DNA from: Patulibacter sp.
GTDB taxonomy: Bacteria; Actinomycetota; Thermoleophilia; Solirubrobacterales; Solirubrobacteraceae
Assembly (NCBI RefSeq): GCF_030655195.1
Contig: NZ_JAURWA010000195.1
Span: 28,160-92,159, forward strand
Direction of reading: 5' to 3'
Length of the DNA stretch: 64,000 nucleotides
In this document: in pieces, positions 40,737 through 53,774 of the stretch
Layout of the letters: each line of letters starts with the position of its first letter
How positions within the stretch are numbered: position 1 is the stretch's first letter
Notes under the pieces: model-generated
Databases searched by the model: none
The model's input: only the letters and a program-made list of their open reading frames with translations
Told to the model about the DNA's origin: nothing
Program-made: the position numbers and the translations under genes

Positions 40737-42071
40737 ATGCCGTTCCCCGCCGACGCCGCCATCACCGGCTCCCACTCCCCCACCGTCACGGACTTCTTCG
40801 TCGCTCCGGACGGGAGGACCAGCGCCGCGGCGCCGGAGAGCGGGGCCCGTGAGGGCTTCAGCGTCGACTCCGAGGTGGGCCGGCTGCGCAAGGTCATCGT
40901 CCACCGTCCGGGCCTCGAGCAGCGCCGGCTCACCCCGGACAATGCGGCCGAGCTGCTCTTCGACGACGTCATCTGGGTCCGCAAGGCGAAGGTCGAGCAC
41001 GCCGCGTTCGTCCAGGTGCTGCAGGAGCGCGGCGTCGAGGTCTTCGACGCCGAGGACCTGCTGCTGCAGACCCTCGAGGTCCCCGCCGGCAAGGCGTTCG
41101 TGCTCGACCAGGTGCTGAGCGAGCGCCGCGTCGGGCAGTACCTCGCCCACAGCGGTCGCGAGTGGGCGGAGGGCGCGAGCGCCCGCGACGTCTCGAACTT
41201 CCTGATCGGCGGCATGACCAAGGAGGAGCTCGAGGACGGGGCCGGCCTGTTCTACGACTCCTCCAGCCCGATGGCGATGATGCTGCCGCCGCTGCCCAAC
41301 TTCCTCTTCCAGCGCGACCCGTCGTCGTGGATCTACGGCGGCGTGACGATCAACCCGATGACGAAGGCGGCCCGCAAGCCGGAGACCGCGATCATGGAGG
41401 CGATCTACCGCTTCCACCCGATGTTCGCGGCGGACGGCGGGACCAACGTGTGGTTCGGCGGCGTCGAGCAGGACTGGGGCGCCTGCACGATCGAGGGCGG
41501 CGACGTGCAGACGATCGGCAACGGCGCGGTGATGATCGGCATGGGCGAGCGGACCACCCCGCAGTCGGTCGGGATCCTCGCCCGGAACCTCTTCGACGCG
41601 GGCGCGGCGACCCTCGTCCTGGCGGTCCAGCTGCCCCCGTCGAGGTCCTACATGCACCTCGACACCGTGCTGACGATGGTCGCCCGCGACGTCGTCACGC
41701 TCTACCCGGCGGTCGTCAACGACGACGTGCGGGTCTGGACGCTGCGGCCCGGCGGCGAGGGCGAGCTGCCGGTCGTCGAGGTCTTCGACGGCACGATCCT
41801 GGACGCGATGGAGATGGCGCTCGAGGTCGACCGCCTGCGCGTCGTGCCGACCGGCGGCGACGTCGCCGAGCAGGCCCGCGAGCAGTGGGACGACGGCAAC
41901 AACGTCGTCTGCGTCGAGCCCGGCGTCGTCATCGCCTACGAGCGCAACGTGGACACGAACGCCCGCCTGGAGCAGGCCGGCATCGAGGTCATCACGATCG
42001 ACGGCTCCGAGCTCGGGCGCGGCCGCGGTGGCTCGCACTGCATGACCTGCCCGATCGATCGCGAGGCGTAG
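40737..42071 (+). CDS. arcA: Arginine deiminase
   Basis: [25 protein letters not shown]...[18 protein letters not shown]...[23 protein letters not shown]...[14 protein letters not shown]. Confidence 0.97.
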   Translation: MPFPADAAITGSHSPTVTDFFVAPDGRTSAAAPESGAREGFSVDSEVGRLRKVIVHRPGLEQRRLTPDNAAELLFDDVIWVRKAKVEHAAFVQVLQERGVEVFDAEDLLLQTLEVPAGKAFVLDQVLSERRVGQYLAHSGREWAEGASARDVSNFLIGGMTKEELEDGAGLFYDSSSPMAMMLPPLPNFLFQRDPSSWIYGGVTINPMTKAARKPETAIMEAIYRFHPMFAADGGTNVWFGGVEQDWGACTIEGGDVQTIGNGAVMIGMGERTTPQSVGILARNLFDAGAATLVLAVQLPPSRSYMHLDTVLTMVARDVVTLYPAVVNDDVRVWTLRPGGEGELPVVEVFDGTILDAMEMALEVDRLRVVPTGGDVAEQAREQWDDGNNVVCVEPGVVIAYERNVDTNARLEQAGIEVITIDGSELGRGRGGSHCMTCPIDREA

Positions 42072-42074
42072 GAC

Positions 42075-43070
42075 ATGTACAACCTCCGCAACCGCTCGTT
42101 CCTCAAGGAGCTGGACTTCACCCGTGAGGAGCTGGGGCACCTGCTGGCCCTCGCGGCCTCGCTGAAGACCGCGAAGTACGCCGGCACGGAGGTGCCCCGG
42201 CTCTCGGGGAAGAACATCGCGCTGATCTTCGAGAAGAGCTCGACGCGCACCCGCTGCGCGTTCGAGGTCGCCGCCCACGACCAGGGTGCGCACGTCACCT
42301 ACCTCGACCCGACGGGATCGCAGATGGGCCACAAGGAGTCGATCGCCGACACGGGAGCCGTCCTGGGCCGGATGTTCGACGCGATCGAGTACCGCGGCTC
42401 GGCGCAGTCCAACGTCGAGGACCTCGCCGCCCACGCCGGCGTCCCCGTCTTCAACGGGCTGACGAACGAGTGGCACCCGACGCAGATGCTCGCCGACGTC
42501 CTGACGATGCTCGAGCACACCGGCAAGCCGGCCGACGAGCTCGTCTACGCCTTCGTCGGGGACGGCCGGTACAACATGGGCCGCTCGCTCCTGATCACCG
42601 GCGCGATCCTCGGCGCCGACGTCCGGATCGTCACCCCGGCGGCGCTGCGCCCGCCGGAGGACGTGATCGCCCGGGCCCGCGAGATCGCCGAGACCTCGGG
42701 GGCGCGGATCACGATCAGCGACGACCTCGCAGACGTCCAGGGCGTCGACGCGGTCCACACCGACGTGTGGGTCTCGATGGGCGAGCCCGACGACGTGTGG
42801 GCCTCCCGCGCGAAGGAGCTCGCGCCGTTCCAGGTCAACGCGGCGCTGATGGCGTCCACCGGCAACCCCCGCGCGATCTTCATGCACTGCCTCCCGGCGT
42901 TCCACGACGCCGGCACGACCGTCGGGGCCCGGATCGCGGAGGCAACCGGGATGCACGAGGGCCTCGAGGTCACCGACGAAGTCTTCCGCTCGCCCGCCTC
43001 GGTCGTCTTCGACCAGGCCGAGAACCGGCTGCACACGATCAAGGCCGTGCTCGTCGCGACGCTCGCGTAG
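42075..43070 (+). CDS. argF: Ornithine carbamoyltransferase
   Basis: [57 protein letters not shown]...[10 protein letters not shown]. Confidence 0.97.
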   Translation: MYNLRNRSFLKELDFTREELGHLLALAASLKTAKYAGTEVPRLSGKNIALIFEKSSTRTRCAFEVAAHDQGAHVTYLDPTGSQMGHKESIADTGAVLGRMFDAIEYRGSAQSNVEDLAAHAGVPVFNGLTNEWHPTQMLADVLTMLEHTGKPADELVYAFVGDGRYNMGRSLLITGAILGADVRIVTPAALRPPEDVIARAREIAETSGARITISDDLADVQGVDAVHTDVWVSMGEPDDVWASRAKELAPFQVNAALMASTGNPRAIFMHCLPAFHDAGTTVGARIAEATGMHEGLEVTDEVFRSPASVVFDQAENRLHTIKAVLVATLA

Positions 43071-43079
43071 CGGGCGGGC

Positions 43080-44009
43080 TCAGGACGCGACGGCGCATCG
43101 GGCCCCGCCCTGGACCTTCGCCCGGTACATCGCCCGGTCGGCGGCCTCGATCAGGGCCGTCGGCGCCTGGGTCCCGGGCGTCGCGCACGCGAGACCCGCG
43201 CTCGCCGTCACGGTCACCGACACCCCGGTCGACGGCAGCTCGAACGGGTGCCCGAGGTCGTCGAGCAGCCGCTCCGCGATCGTCGTCGCGGTCGCGAGCG
43301 GCACGCCCCGGAAGAGGACGACGAACTCGTCGCCCCCGAGCCGGCCGAGGAGGTCCCCGGACCGCAGGGAGCCGGTAAGTCGTCCCGCCACCGCGAGGAG
43401 GAGCTCGTCCCCGGTGCGGTGCCCGTAGGTGTCGTTGACGGCCTTGAAGCCGTCGAGGTCGATGAACGCGACCACCACCGGGGCGTCGCCGTGCAGGGGG
43501 TCGAGGCGGTCGCGGACGGTCTCCAGGAGGTGCGCCCGGTTCGCGAGCCCCGTGAGGTCGTCGTGGGTCGCCGCATGGATCGCCCGCCGCTCCTCCGCCG
43601 CGCGGCGGGGGTCGTCGAACATCGCCGGGCCACGCAGGAGCTGCCCGTAGCGGCGGCGCATCGACAGGTACCAGACCGCGATGCACGCGGTGCCGGCGTC
43701 CCACAGGACCATCGGGGCCGCCGGGGTCGCCGACGCCATCCCCGATCCGTGCCCCGCGTGAAGCGCGTGCACCGCGTGGAAGGCATGGCCGATCGAGCAG
43801 GAGAAGAAGATCAACGCCGTCGCGAGACCCAGCGGGTTGCTCCGGAGCTGGTGCTGGCGGACGAGGCCCTGCAGGATGAAGAAGGCGATGAACCCGTACG
43901 GCACGGCGATCGCGACGTTCGCCGCGACGTTCAGCGTGCTCACGGTCGCAGCGCGGACGCAGCCGGCGGTCCGGCCGTGATGGGACGCGGCTGCACGAGC
44001 ATCCACCAT
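43080..44009 (-). CDS. Membrane-anchored diguanylate cyclase (intact GGDEF) with His-rich membrane segment
   Basis: HDDLTGLANRAHLLETV...VAFIDLDGFKAVNDTYGHRTGD...RLGGDEFVVLF; FFSCSIGHAFHAVHALHAGHG. Confidence 0.9.
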   Translation of the reverse strand: MVDARAAASHHGRTAGCVRAATVSTLNVAANVAIAVPYGFIAFFILQGLVRQHQLRSNPLGLATALIFFSCSIGHAFHAVHALHAGHGSGMASATPAAPMVLWDAGTACIAVWYLSMRRRYGQLLRGPAMFDDPRRAAEERRAIHAATHDDLTGLANRAHLLETVRDRLDPLHGDAPVVVAFIDLDGFKAVNDTYGHRTGDELLLAVAGRLTGSLRSGDLLGRLGGDEFVVLFRGVPLATATTIAERLLDDLGHPFELPSTGVSVTVTASAGLACATPGTQAPTALIEAADRAMYRAKVQGGARCAVAS

Positions 44010-44124
44010 CGAATAGCCGATGCCGAACCCGCGTGGCGGTCGGCTGGCCGAGTTGGCCGTCCCGGACGGTCGGGAGCGGTCGTCCGCCGGTCGCCCCGCA
44101 CGTCGACCGCGGCGTCGGTGGTTC

Positions 44125-44204
44125 TCCGCAGACCGGCTGCGGACCGACCCGCGGGACGACCGTGGCGGGCACCGGATGCCACGACCGCGCCGACCGCGCA
44201 GAGT
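44125..44204 (+). promoter_or_regulatory. Island-regulon promoter (P-type ATPases): palindrome TCCGCAG-ACCGG-CTGCGGA, GATG 44175, -10 CAGAGT 44199
   Basis: GCGGAC at 44139 is 36 bp before GATG, 24 bp to CAGAGT; closely resembles 38843-38923. Confidence 0.7.
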
Positions 44205-44254
44205 GCGGGAGACCGCCGGGACACCGCCCGACCGAGTACCACGAGGAGGGCCCG

Positions 44255-47024
44255 ATGCAGGACACGGCCACCGTCCGGGAAGCCGACAGGCACCCCGGTC
44301 AGGACGTCGACCCGGAGGAGGACGCGACGCGCCTGCTCGAGCACCTGCGCACGCGCACCGGCGGCCTCGACGAGCGCGAGGCGGCCCGCCGCCTCTTGCA
44401 GGTCGGCCCGAACGAGATCCGACGCGAGACCGGCCCGCCGTGGTGGCGGGCCGTCGTGGACCAGTTCGTCCACCCGCTCGCCCTGCTGCTGTGGCTCGCC
44501 GCGGGGCTGTCGCTTCTCACCTCGTCCTACGCGCTGGCGGCCGCGATCATCGTCGTCATCGTCCTGAACGCCGCGTTCGCGTTCGTGCAGGAGCGTCAGG
44601 CCGAGCACGCCACCGAGGCGCTGCGCGACCTGCTCCCGGCGACGGCGCGGGTCCGCCGCGGCGGGGCGCTCGTCGAGGTCGCGGCCACCAGCCTGGTCCC
44701 CGGCGACCTGCTGCTGCTCGCCGAGGGCGACCGGCTCTCCGCCGACGCCCGGCTCATCTCCGGCGACGTCGAGGTCGACCTGTCGCCGCTGACGGGCGAG
44801 TCGCAACCGGTCTCGCGCACCGCGCGCCGGATCGGGCCACCGGCCCCGCCGCTGGAGGCCGAGGACCTCGTCTTCGCCGGCACGCTCTGCACCGGCGGCG
44901 ACGGCCAGGCCGTCGTCTACGGCACCGGCATGCACACCCAGCTCGGCCGGATCGCCGCACTGTCGCAGACCGTCGTGACCGAGAGCTCGCCGCTGCAGCG
45001 TCAGGTGAACAAGGCCGCCAAGCTCATCGCCCTCGTGGCGATCGGGCTGGGCGTCGCGTTCTTCGTCGTCGGCCACCTCGTCGCGGGGCTCAGCCTGTCC
45101 GATGCGGGCGTCTTCGCCATCGGCCTGCTCGTCGCGAACGTCCCCGAGGGGCTGCTGCCCACGATCACCCTCGCCCTCGCGGTCGGTGTCCGCCGCATGG
45201 CGAGGCGCCGCGCGCTGGTCAAGAAGCTCACCGCCGTCGAGACGCTCGGCTCCACCGACGTCATCTGCACCGACAAGACCGGCACCCTGACCGAGGGCCG
45301 GATGACCGGGACGTCGCTCTGGCAGGACGGGGTGATCACGGCGATCCCCTCGGGGACGGCCACGCCCCCGGTCACCGAGCTCCTCCGCGCCGCCGTCTTC
45401 TGCAACAACGCGACGCTGACCCGCGACGGCACCGGGTGGTCGCGCAGCGGCGACCCGAGCGAGAGCGCGCTGCTGCTCGCCGCCGCCGAGCTCGGGGTCG
45501 ACGTCCCCGCGATCCAGGACGCGCGGGACCGCGACCGCCTGCGGCTCTTCGCCTTCGACGCGCGCCTGAAGCGGATGGCGACGCTGGACCGCGCCGCAGC
45601 CGGACCCGCCCGCATCCACGCCAAGGGCGCCCCGCTGGGCCTCCTCGAGCACTGCACGACCGTGCGCACCGCCGACGGCGGCGAGCGCCCGCTGGACGCC
45701 GCGGGCGTCGCTGCCGTCACCGCCGCGTTCCACGCCTACGCCGCCGACGGCCTGCGCGTCCTGGGGATCGCCGGTCGCGACGCACCTGACGTCTCCCGCG
45801 ACCGTGCCGACGACCGCGACCTCGCGGAGTCCGGCCTCTGCTTCCTCGGCCTGATCGCCATGCGCGACCCGCTGCGTCCTCAGGTTCCCGCCGCCGTGGC
45901 GGACTGCCGCCGCGCCGGGATCCGCATCATCGTCATCACCGGCGACGACGGCCTGACCGCCGGGGCGATCGCCCGCGAGGCCGGGATCGTCGACGGCGAC
46001 GACGCGCAGGTCGTCACCGGCCCCGAGCTCGACGCGCTGGACGACGCCGGCCTGGACCGCGTGCTGCGCGACTCGCCGCACCTGATCGTCGCCCGCAGCT
46101 CGCCCGAGGCGAAGCTGCGCATCGTCGACGGCCTGCGCGCCCAGGGCCACACCGTCGCGATGACCGGCGACGGCGTCAACGACGCCCCCGCCCTGCGCCG
46201 CGCCGACATCGGCATCGCGATGGGCGCCTCGGGCACCGACGTCGCCCGCGAGGCCGCCGACATGGTCCTCACCGACGACGACTTCGCGTCGATCGTCGCC
46301 GCCGTCAAGGAGGGGCGGACGGTCTACGACAACATCCGCAAGTTCGTCGTCTACATCTTCGCCCACGCGACGCCGGAGATGATCCCGTTCCTGCTCTATG
46401 CGCTGTCGGGCGGCAACATCCCGCTGCCGCTGACGGCGCTGATGATCCTCGCGATCGACCTGGGCACGGAGACGCTGCCGGCCCTCGCGCTCGGCCGGGA
46501 GCCCGCCGAGCCGGGCCTCATGGACCAGCCGCCTCGTCCGCGGACCAGCGGCATCCTCACACGGTCGATGCTCGTCCGCGCCTGGCTCTGGCTCGGGCTG
46601 CTCGAGGCGGTCCTCGTGATGGGCGGCTTCTTCTTCGTCCTCGTGCGCGCCGGCTGGTCGCCGGGCGACGCGACCGGGCCGGGGACCGACCTGCACGGCG
46701 CCTACCTGCAGGCCACGACGATGACCTTCGCCGGCATCACGATGTGCCAGGTCGGCACGGCGTTCGCGGCGCGAACGAGCCGCGCGTCGCTGCGCCAGAT
46801 CGGCCTGTTCACCAACCCGATGCTCCTGTGGGGAATCGCGTTCGAGCTCGTCTTCGCCGCGGCGCTGATCTGGCTGCCGCCGCTCCAGGACGTCTTCCGC
46901 ACCGCGTCCCTGGGCGTCGCCGAGGTGGCGATCCTCCTGACGTTCCCGTTCGTCGTCTGGGGCAGCGACGAGCTGCGCCGGGCCGCGGTGCGGCGCCGGG
47001 CCGGCGCACCCACGGAGGTGGTCC

Positions 47025-47038
<14 letters not shown>
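44255..47038 (+). CDS. P-type cation ATPase, Na+/K+-ATPase-like (P2C-type motifs)
   Basis: LLVANVPEGLLPTITLALAVGVRRMARRRALVKKLTAVETLGSTDVICTDKTGTLTE; EMIPFLLYALSGGNIPLPLTALMILAIDLGTETLPALALGRE. Confidence 0.93.
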
Positions 47039-49814
<2,776 letters not shown>

Positions 49815-49820
<6 letters not shown>

Positions 49821-49880
49821 TTCGCCGCGACCCGGCCCGGCGGGTCTACGGATGGCGCCGGTCATCCGCGGTGCGACGCT
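49815..49880 (+). promoter_or_regulatory. Island-regulon promoter: box GGGTAGTTCGCCGCGA, GATG 49851, -10 GACGCT 49875
   Basis: 36/24 spacing; box overlaps stop codon of the upstream ATPase. Confidence 0.6.
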
Positions 49881-49910
49881 CGGAGGGATCTACGACGAAG
49901 CGAGTGACGC

Positions 49911-50402
49911 ATGATTCTGGTGGCCTACGACGGATCCGACGACGCCCGGGAGGCGATCGCCCACGTCGGTCGGCTGATGCCCGGCGCGACCACGACCGTG
50001 GTCTCGGTGTGGGAGCCGTTCGTCGACGCGCTGCGCCACAGCACCTTCGGCATGGGCACCCTGATGGCCGGCACGGTCGTCGAGACCGAGATCGACGAGG
50101 CCAAGCTCGCCGAGTCGCGGGAGAGCGCCGACGAGGGCGTCGAGCTCGCCGTCGAGGCCGGGCTGGTCGCCCGCCCGCGGTCCGAGTCGCGGGTCGGCAG
50201 CATCGCCGAGACCCTGCTCGTGACCGCCGCGGCGGTCGACGCGGACCTCGTCGTGGCCGGGACCCGCGGCCGCGGAGGCTTCGCGTCGTTCGTCCTCGGC
50301 AGCGTGTCCAACGCACTGGTGCAGCACGCGGACCGGGCGATCCTGATCGTCCCGTCGCCGGCCCTGGCCGAACGCCGCGCCACCGGGACCGACCGGGGCT
50401 GA
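49911..50402 (+). CDS. Universal stress protein, single UspA domain
   Basis: MILVAYDGSDDAREAIAHVGRLMPGATTTVVSVWEP...DLVVAGTRGRGGFASFVLGSVSNALVQHADRAILIVP. Confidence 0.93.
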   Translation: MILVAYDGSDDAREAIAHVGRLMPGATTTVVSVWEPFVDALRHSTFGMGTLMAGTVVETEIDEAKLAESRESADEGVELAVEAGLVARPRSESRVGSIAETLLVTAAAVDADLVVAGTRGRGGFASFVLGSVSNALVQHADRAILIVPSPALAERRATGTDRG

Positions 50403-50448
50403 GCCCGGCCGACCCGGACGGGCGGGGGCCCGCTCCGACGGCCCGGGA

Positions 50449-51366
50449 TCAGACCTGCGCGGCACCCACGGCGGCGGTCGCCCGGCCGTCGCCCGGGTGG
50501 CGGGCGACACCACGCGGCACGACGACGGTCGGGCAGCTCGCGTCCCGGACCAGGTGCGAGCTGACGCTGCCGAGGAGCACGCGACGCATCGGACCGAAGC
50601 CACGGGAGCCGAGGACGAGCAGGTCCTCGCCCGCGCTGGCCTCCGCGAGGGCCCGGACGGGCATGCCGTCGAGCACCCTGACACGGACGTCCCGGACCCC
50701 GTGGAGCTCGCCCGCGGCGACGGCCAGCTCGTCCCGGACGATCGTGCGGACGGCGGCGACGTCGTCCGGCCCGACGTAGGAGCCGTACCAGACGGCGGCC
50801 TGCTCGACGGCGCCGAGGATCGTCAGCCGCGCACCGGCGGCCTTCGCGATCTCGCCCGCGCTCAGCAGAGCGAACCAGGACTCCTCGGAGCCGTTGAAGG
50901 CCACGGCGATGCTCTCGATCCGCCGACCCGCGCGGTCGGCGTAGTTCGCCGGCGCCACGGCCACCGCGCACGGCGACCCGTGGATGGTCTGCTCCGTGAC
51001 GCTGCCGACCTGGATCCGGCCCAGGCCGTGGGTGTGGCTGACGCCGACGACGATCGTCGATGCGTAGAGCTCCTCCGCCAGCCGGTGCAGGCCGTCGGCC
51101 GGGGAGACGCCACAGCAGGGGACGACGGTCGTCCGGGGCCGGTCGCCGAGCGTCGCCCGCGCGCGGTCGAGGTCGTCGTCCGCCCGGGCCTTGAGGTCCT
51201 TGCGCCACCCGGCCGGCACCGCCGGTTCGACGGGCGGGTTGTAGAGGTAGGTGCTGGTGACCGTCAGCTCGCTCGCGTCGTCGAGGTCGGCGAGGACGAC
51301 GCTCAGGGCGAGCGCGTCCCGGCCGCCGGCGGTGTCGGTGTATCCCGCGATGATGTCCTGCGTCAT
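50449..51366 (-). CDS. Universal stress protein, two UspA domains
   Basis: MTQDIIAGYTDTAGGRDALALSVVLADL...LLVLGSRGFGPMRRVLLGSVSSHLVRDASCPTVVVP; similar to 30207-31124. Confidence 0.92.
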   Translation of the reverse strand: MTQDIIAGYTDTAGGRDALALSVVLADLDDASELTVTSTYLYNPPVEPAVPAGWRKDLKARADDDLDRARATLGDRPRTTVVPCCGVSPADGLHRLAEELYASTIVVGVSHTHGLGRIQVGSVTEQTIHGSPCAVAVAPANYADRAGRRIESIAVAFNGSEESWFALLSAGEIAKAAGARLTILGAVEQAAVWYGSYVGPDDVAAVRTIVRDELAVAAGELHGVRDVRVRVLDGMPVRALAEASAGEDLLVLGSRGFGPMRRVLLGSVSSHLVRDASCPTVVVPRGVARHPGDGRATAAVGAAQV

Positions 51367-51394
51367 GGAGCGCTCCGTCGTTCGAGGTGCTTCG

Positions 51395-51459
51395 AACGTA
51401 TGCGCCGAGCGGCGGGGCGCCATCGGGAACGGGCCGCGAACCGCCGCGTACTCTCCCGC
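51395..51459 (-). promoter_or_regulatory. Island-regulon promoter: box GCGGGAGAGTACGCGG, GATG at 51424, -10 TACGTT at 51400
   Basis: Minus strand 35/24 spacing. Confidence 0.7.
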
Positions 51460-51473
51460 AGCCGCGGGGCGGT

Positions 51474-51539
51474 GCGGGCAACTACCGGCGGTGGTCCGGA
51501 GGTGCTCCGGATGGCGGGGCTGCCCGGTCGCCGTAGCGT
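51474..51539 (+). promoter_or_regulatory. Island-regulon promoter: box GCGGGCAACTACCGGC, GATG 51510, -10 TAGCGT 51534
   Basis: 36/24 spacing; divergent from 51395-51459. Confidence 0.7.
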
Positions 51540-51572
51540 CGGGGTCGACCGGATCGCGACACCGAGGACCCC

Positions 51573-51695
51573 ATGGAACCCCGACCCGACGCCGCCCATC
51601 ACGGCGACGTCACCCGCACGGACGACCCCGACGGCCACGGGGGCGCCGCCCGCCCCACCACCACGACGGGCGCCGGGGCCGTCGCGACCTCATGA
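51573..51695 (+). CDS. Putative 40-aa small protein translationally coupled to USP
   Basis: MEPRPDAAHHGDVTRTDDPDGHGGAARPTTTTGAGAVATS; TGA overlaps ATG of 51692 (ATGA). Confidence 0.4.
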   Translation: MEPRPDAAHHGDVTRTDDPDGHGGAARPTTTTGAGAVATS

Positions 51696-52570
51696 GCTTC
51701 CGTCGCATCGTCGTCGGCTTCGACGGATCGCCCGAAGCGCTCGCGGCGCTCGCGATCGCCCGGCAGCTGGCGGCACCCGACGCGGCGATCGTCGTCGCCG
51801 GGATCGCCGTCCTCCCCACCTCGGCCGCCATGGCGGGCGTCGTCGGCGACCTCTCGTTCGTCCGCACGGACGCGGAGCGGTCGCTGCTCGCCGCCCGCGC
51901 CGCCCTCGCCGATCACGCGGACGCCGAGTTCGTGACGCCGACGGCGCTCGGCGTCGCCGCCGGACTGCACGAGCTGGCCGCGGAGACCGGGGCGGACCTC
52001 GTCGTCGTCGGGGCGAGCCGGCACCACGGCATCGGCGAGGTCCTGCTGGGCAGCGACGCCGAGGCGACGCTGCACGGCGCGCCGTGCGCCGTGCTCGTGG
52101 GCCCCGCCGGCGACCCACCGGTCGTCGGCCGCATCGGCGTGGCGTTCGACGGTCTCCCGGCCGGCCGCCGCGCGCTCCGCGCCGCGGGCGCCCTGGCCGT
52201 CGACGTCCACGGGAGCCTGGAGGTCCTCGCCGTCCTCGACACGACCCACCCCTACGCCATGTACGGCACCGCCGGCGGATACGGCGATCCACGCCCCGAC
52301 GCGCGGGACCTGCTGAGCAGCGAGGTCGCCGAGGTCCGGGGCGTGCTCACCGTCGACCCGCGGCTGGAGTCCGGCGACCCGGCCCGCGAGATCCTCGAAC
52401 TCGGTCGCGAGGTCGACCTCCTCGTGCTGGGCTCGAGGAAGCACGGCACGGTCCTGCGCATCCTGCTCGGCAGCGTGTCGAGCAAGGTCGTGCGGCGAGC
52501 GAGCTGCGCGGTCCTCGTCGTGCCCGACAGCGACGCGGTGCCGGGGACCTCGCCCCCCGTGTTCGCCTGA
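51692..52570 (+). CDS. Universal stress protein, two UspA domains
   Basis: MSFRRIVVGFDGSPEALAALAIARQLAAPDAAIVVAGIAVLP...DLLVLGSRKHGTVLRILLGSVSSKVVRRASCAVLVVP. Confidence 0.92.
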   Translation: MSFRRIVVGFDGSPEALAALAIARQLAAPDAAIVVAGIAVLPTSAAMAGVVGDLSFVRTDAERSLLAARAALADHADAEFVTPTALGVAAGLHELAAETGADLVVVGASRHHGIGEVLLGSDAEATLHGAPCAVLVGPAGDPPVVGRIGVAFDGLPAGRRALRAAGALAVDVHGSLEVLAVLDTTHPYAMYGTAGGYGDPRPDARDLLSSEVAEVRGVLTVDPRLESGDPAREILELGREVDLLVLGSRKHGTVLRILLGSVSSKVVRRASCAVLVVPDSDAVPGTSPPVFA

Positions 52571-52586
52571 CCCGGCCGCGCCGCCC

Positions 52587-53774
52587 TCAGGCCCCGCCGG
52601 CCCCCAGGAGCGCCGCGGGTCCGCCGGCGTCGCCCGCGCCGTGCGCGTCGAACGCCGCCAGCCACGACGGGAGGCGACCGCCGGCGATCTTCGTCGGCGG
52701 CCACCACAGCGGACCGTCCGAGACCGTCGTCCGAAGCGTGCCGTCCACCCGCTCGGTGCGCAGGTAGAGGGTCCCCGTCCCGTCGAGCAGGGCGGCCCGC
52801 AGGACCGGCGGCACCGACGGGCGGGGCGCGTGACCCGTCAAGGCGAGGCGGTCGGCGACGTCACCGGCGGCGACGTCCGCCTGCAGGACCGCGAATCCGC
52901 CCTGCTTGACCGGGTGCGCGGCGACGTCACCGACGGCCCACACCCGGGCGAGGCCGGGGACGCGACCGCGTGCGTCGACGACCACGAACCCGCGGTCGTC
53001 GCACGGGAGGCCCGGCAGGGAGGGACCGTGCGGACGGGCGAGCGCCACGACCGCGTCGACCTCCGGGGCGCCCTCCAGAGGCAGCCACAGCCGTCCCTCG
53101 TCGAAGGAGTCCGGGGCCGTCGACGTCGTGACCGCGATCCCGCGACGGTCCAGCAGCGCCGTGACGGCGTCGGAGAACTCGCGGCCGGCCATCTCCATCG
53201 GACGGGCCTCGCGGGTGACCACCACCACCGCGGTCCGCCCGTCCGGGGCGGCGTGCTGCAGCAGCAGCGCCAGCTCGTAGGCGGGGAGCGACCACGCCAC
53301 GCCGGAGGGCACGACGACCGCGGCCCGGTCCACCGTCCCCGCCCGGACCCGCTCGACGAGCATCGCGAGCGCGGTCTCGTCGCCCGGTGCGCCCAGGGTG
53401 ATGGCGCCCGGCAGCCCCTCACCCTGGATCGCCCCGGTCGCCAGCACCATCGCGTCGAAGGCGATCGCGCCGCCGTGGGCCGTCCGGGCGACCTGGGCCT
53501 CCGCGTCGAGGGTCGCGAGCCGGTCGCAGACCAGTCCGGCGCCCGCGGCGGCGGCGAACCGCGCCAGGTCGACGGTGCGCGAGGCGTCCGGCGCGAGCCC
53601 CGCGTAGGCACTGAGCGGCCGGTACCGGAAGCGGTCGTCCGGGCTGAGCAGCGTCGTGTGGAACGACGTCGGGCCATGCTCACGCAGCGCGAGCAAGACC
53701 TCGAGCGCCGCGACGCCGCCGCCGGCCACGAGGACCCGCGGACGCCGGCCGGAGCCGACGGGGATCGACGTCAC
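52587..53774 (-). CDS. FAD/NAD(P)-dependent oxidoreductase, paralog of 33613-34797
   Basis: RPRVLVAGGGVAALEVLLALREHGPTSFHTTLLSPDDRFRYRPL...VWAVGDVAAHPVKQGGFAVLQADVAA...PLWWPPTKIAGGRLPSWLAAF; GTGA overlap with GNAT gene. Confidence 0.85.
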   Translation of the reverse strand: MTSIPVGSGRRPRVLVAGGGVAALEVLLALREHGPTSFHTTLLSPDDRFRYRPLSAYAGLAPDASRTVDLARFAAAAGAGLVCDRLATLDAEAQVARTAHGGAIAFDAMVLATGAIQGEGLPGAITLGAPGDETALAMLVERVRAGTVDRAAVVVPSGVAWSLPAYELALLLQHAAPDGRTAVVVVTREARPMEMAGREFSDAVTALLDRRGIAVTTSTAPDSFDEGRLWLPLEGAPEVDAVVALARPHGPSLPGLPCDDRGFVVVDARGRVPGLARVWAVGDVAAHPVKQGGFAVLQADVAAGDVADRLALTGHAPRPSVPPVLRAALLDGTGTLYLRTERVDGTLRTTVSDGPLWWPPTKIAGGRLPSWLAAFDAHGAGDAGGPAALLGAGGA

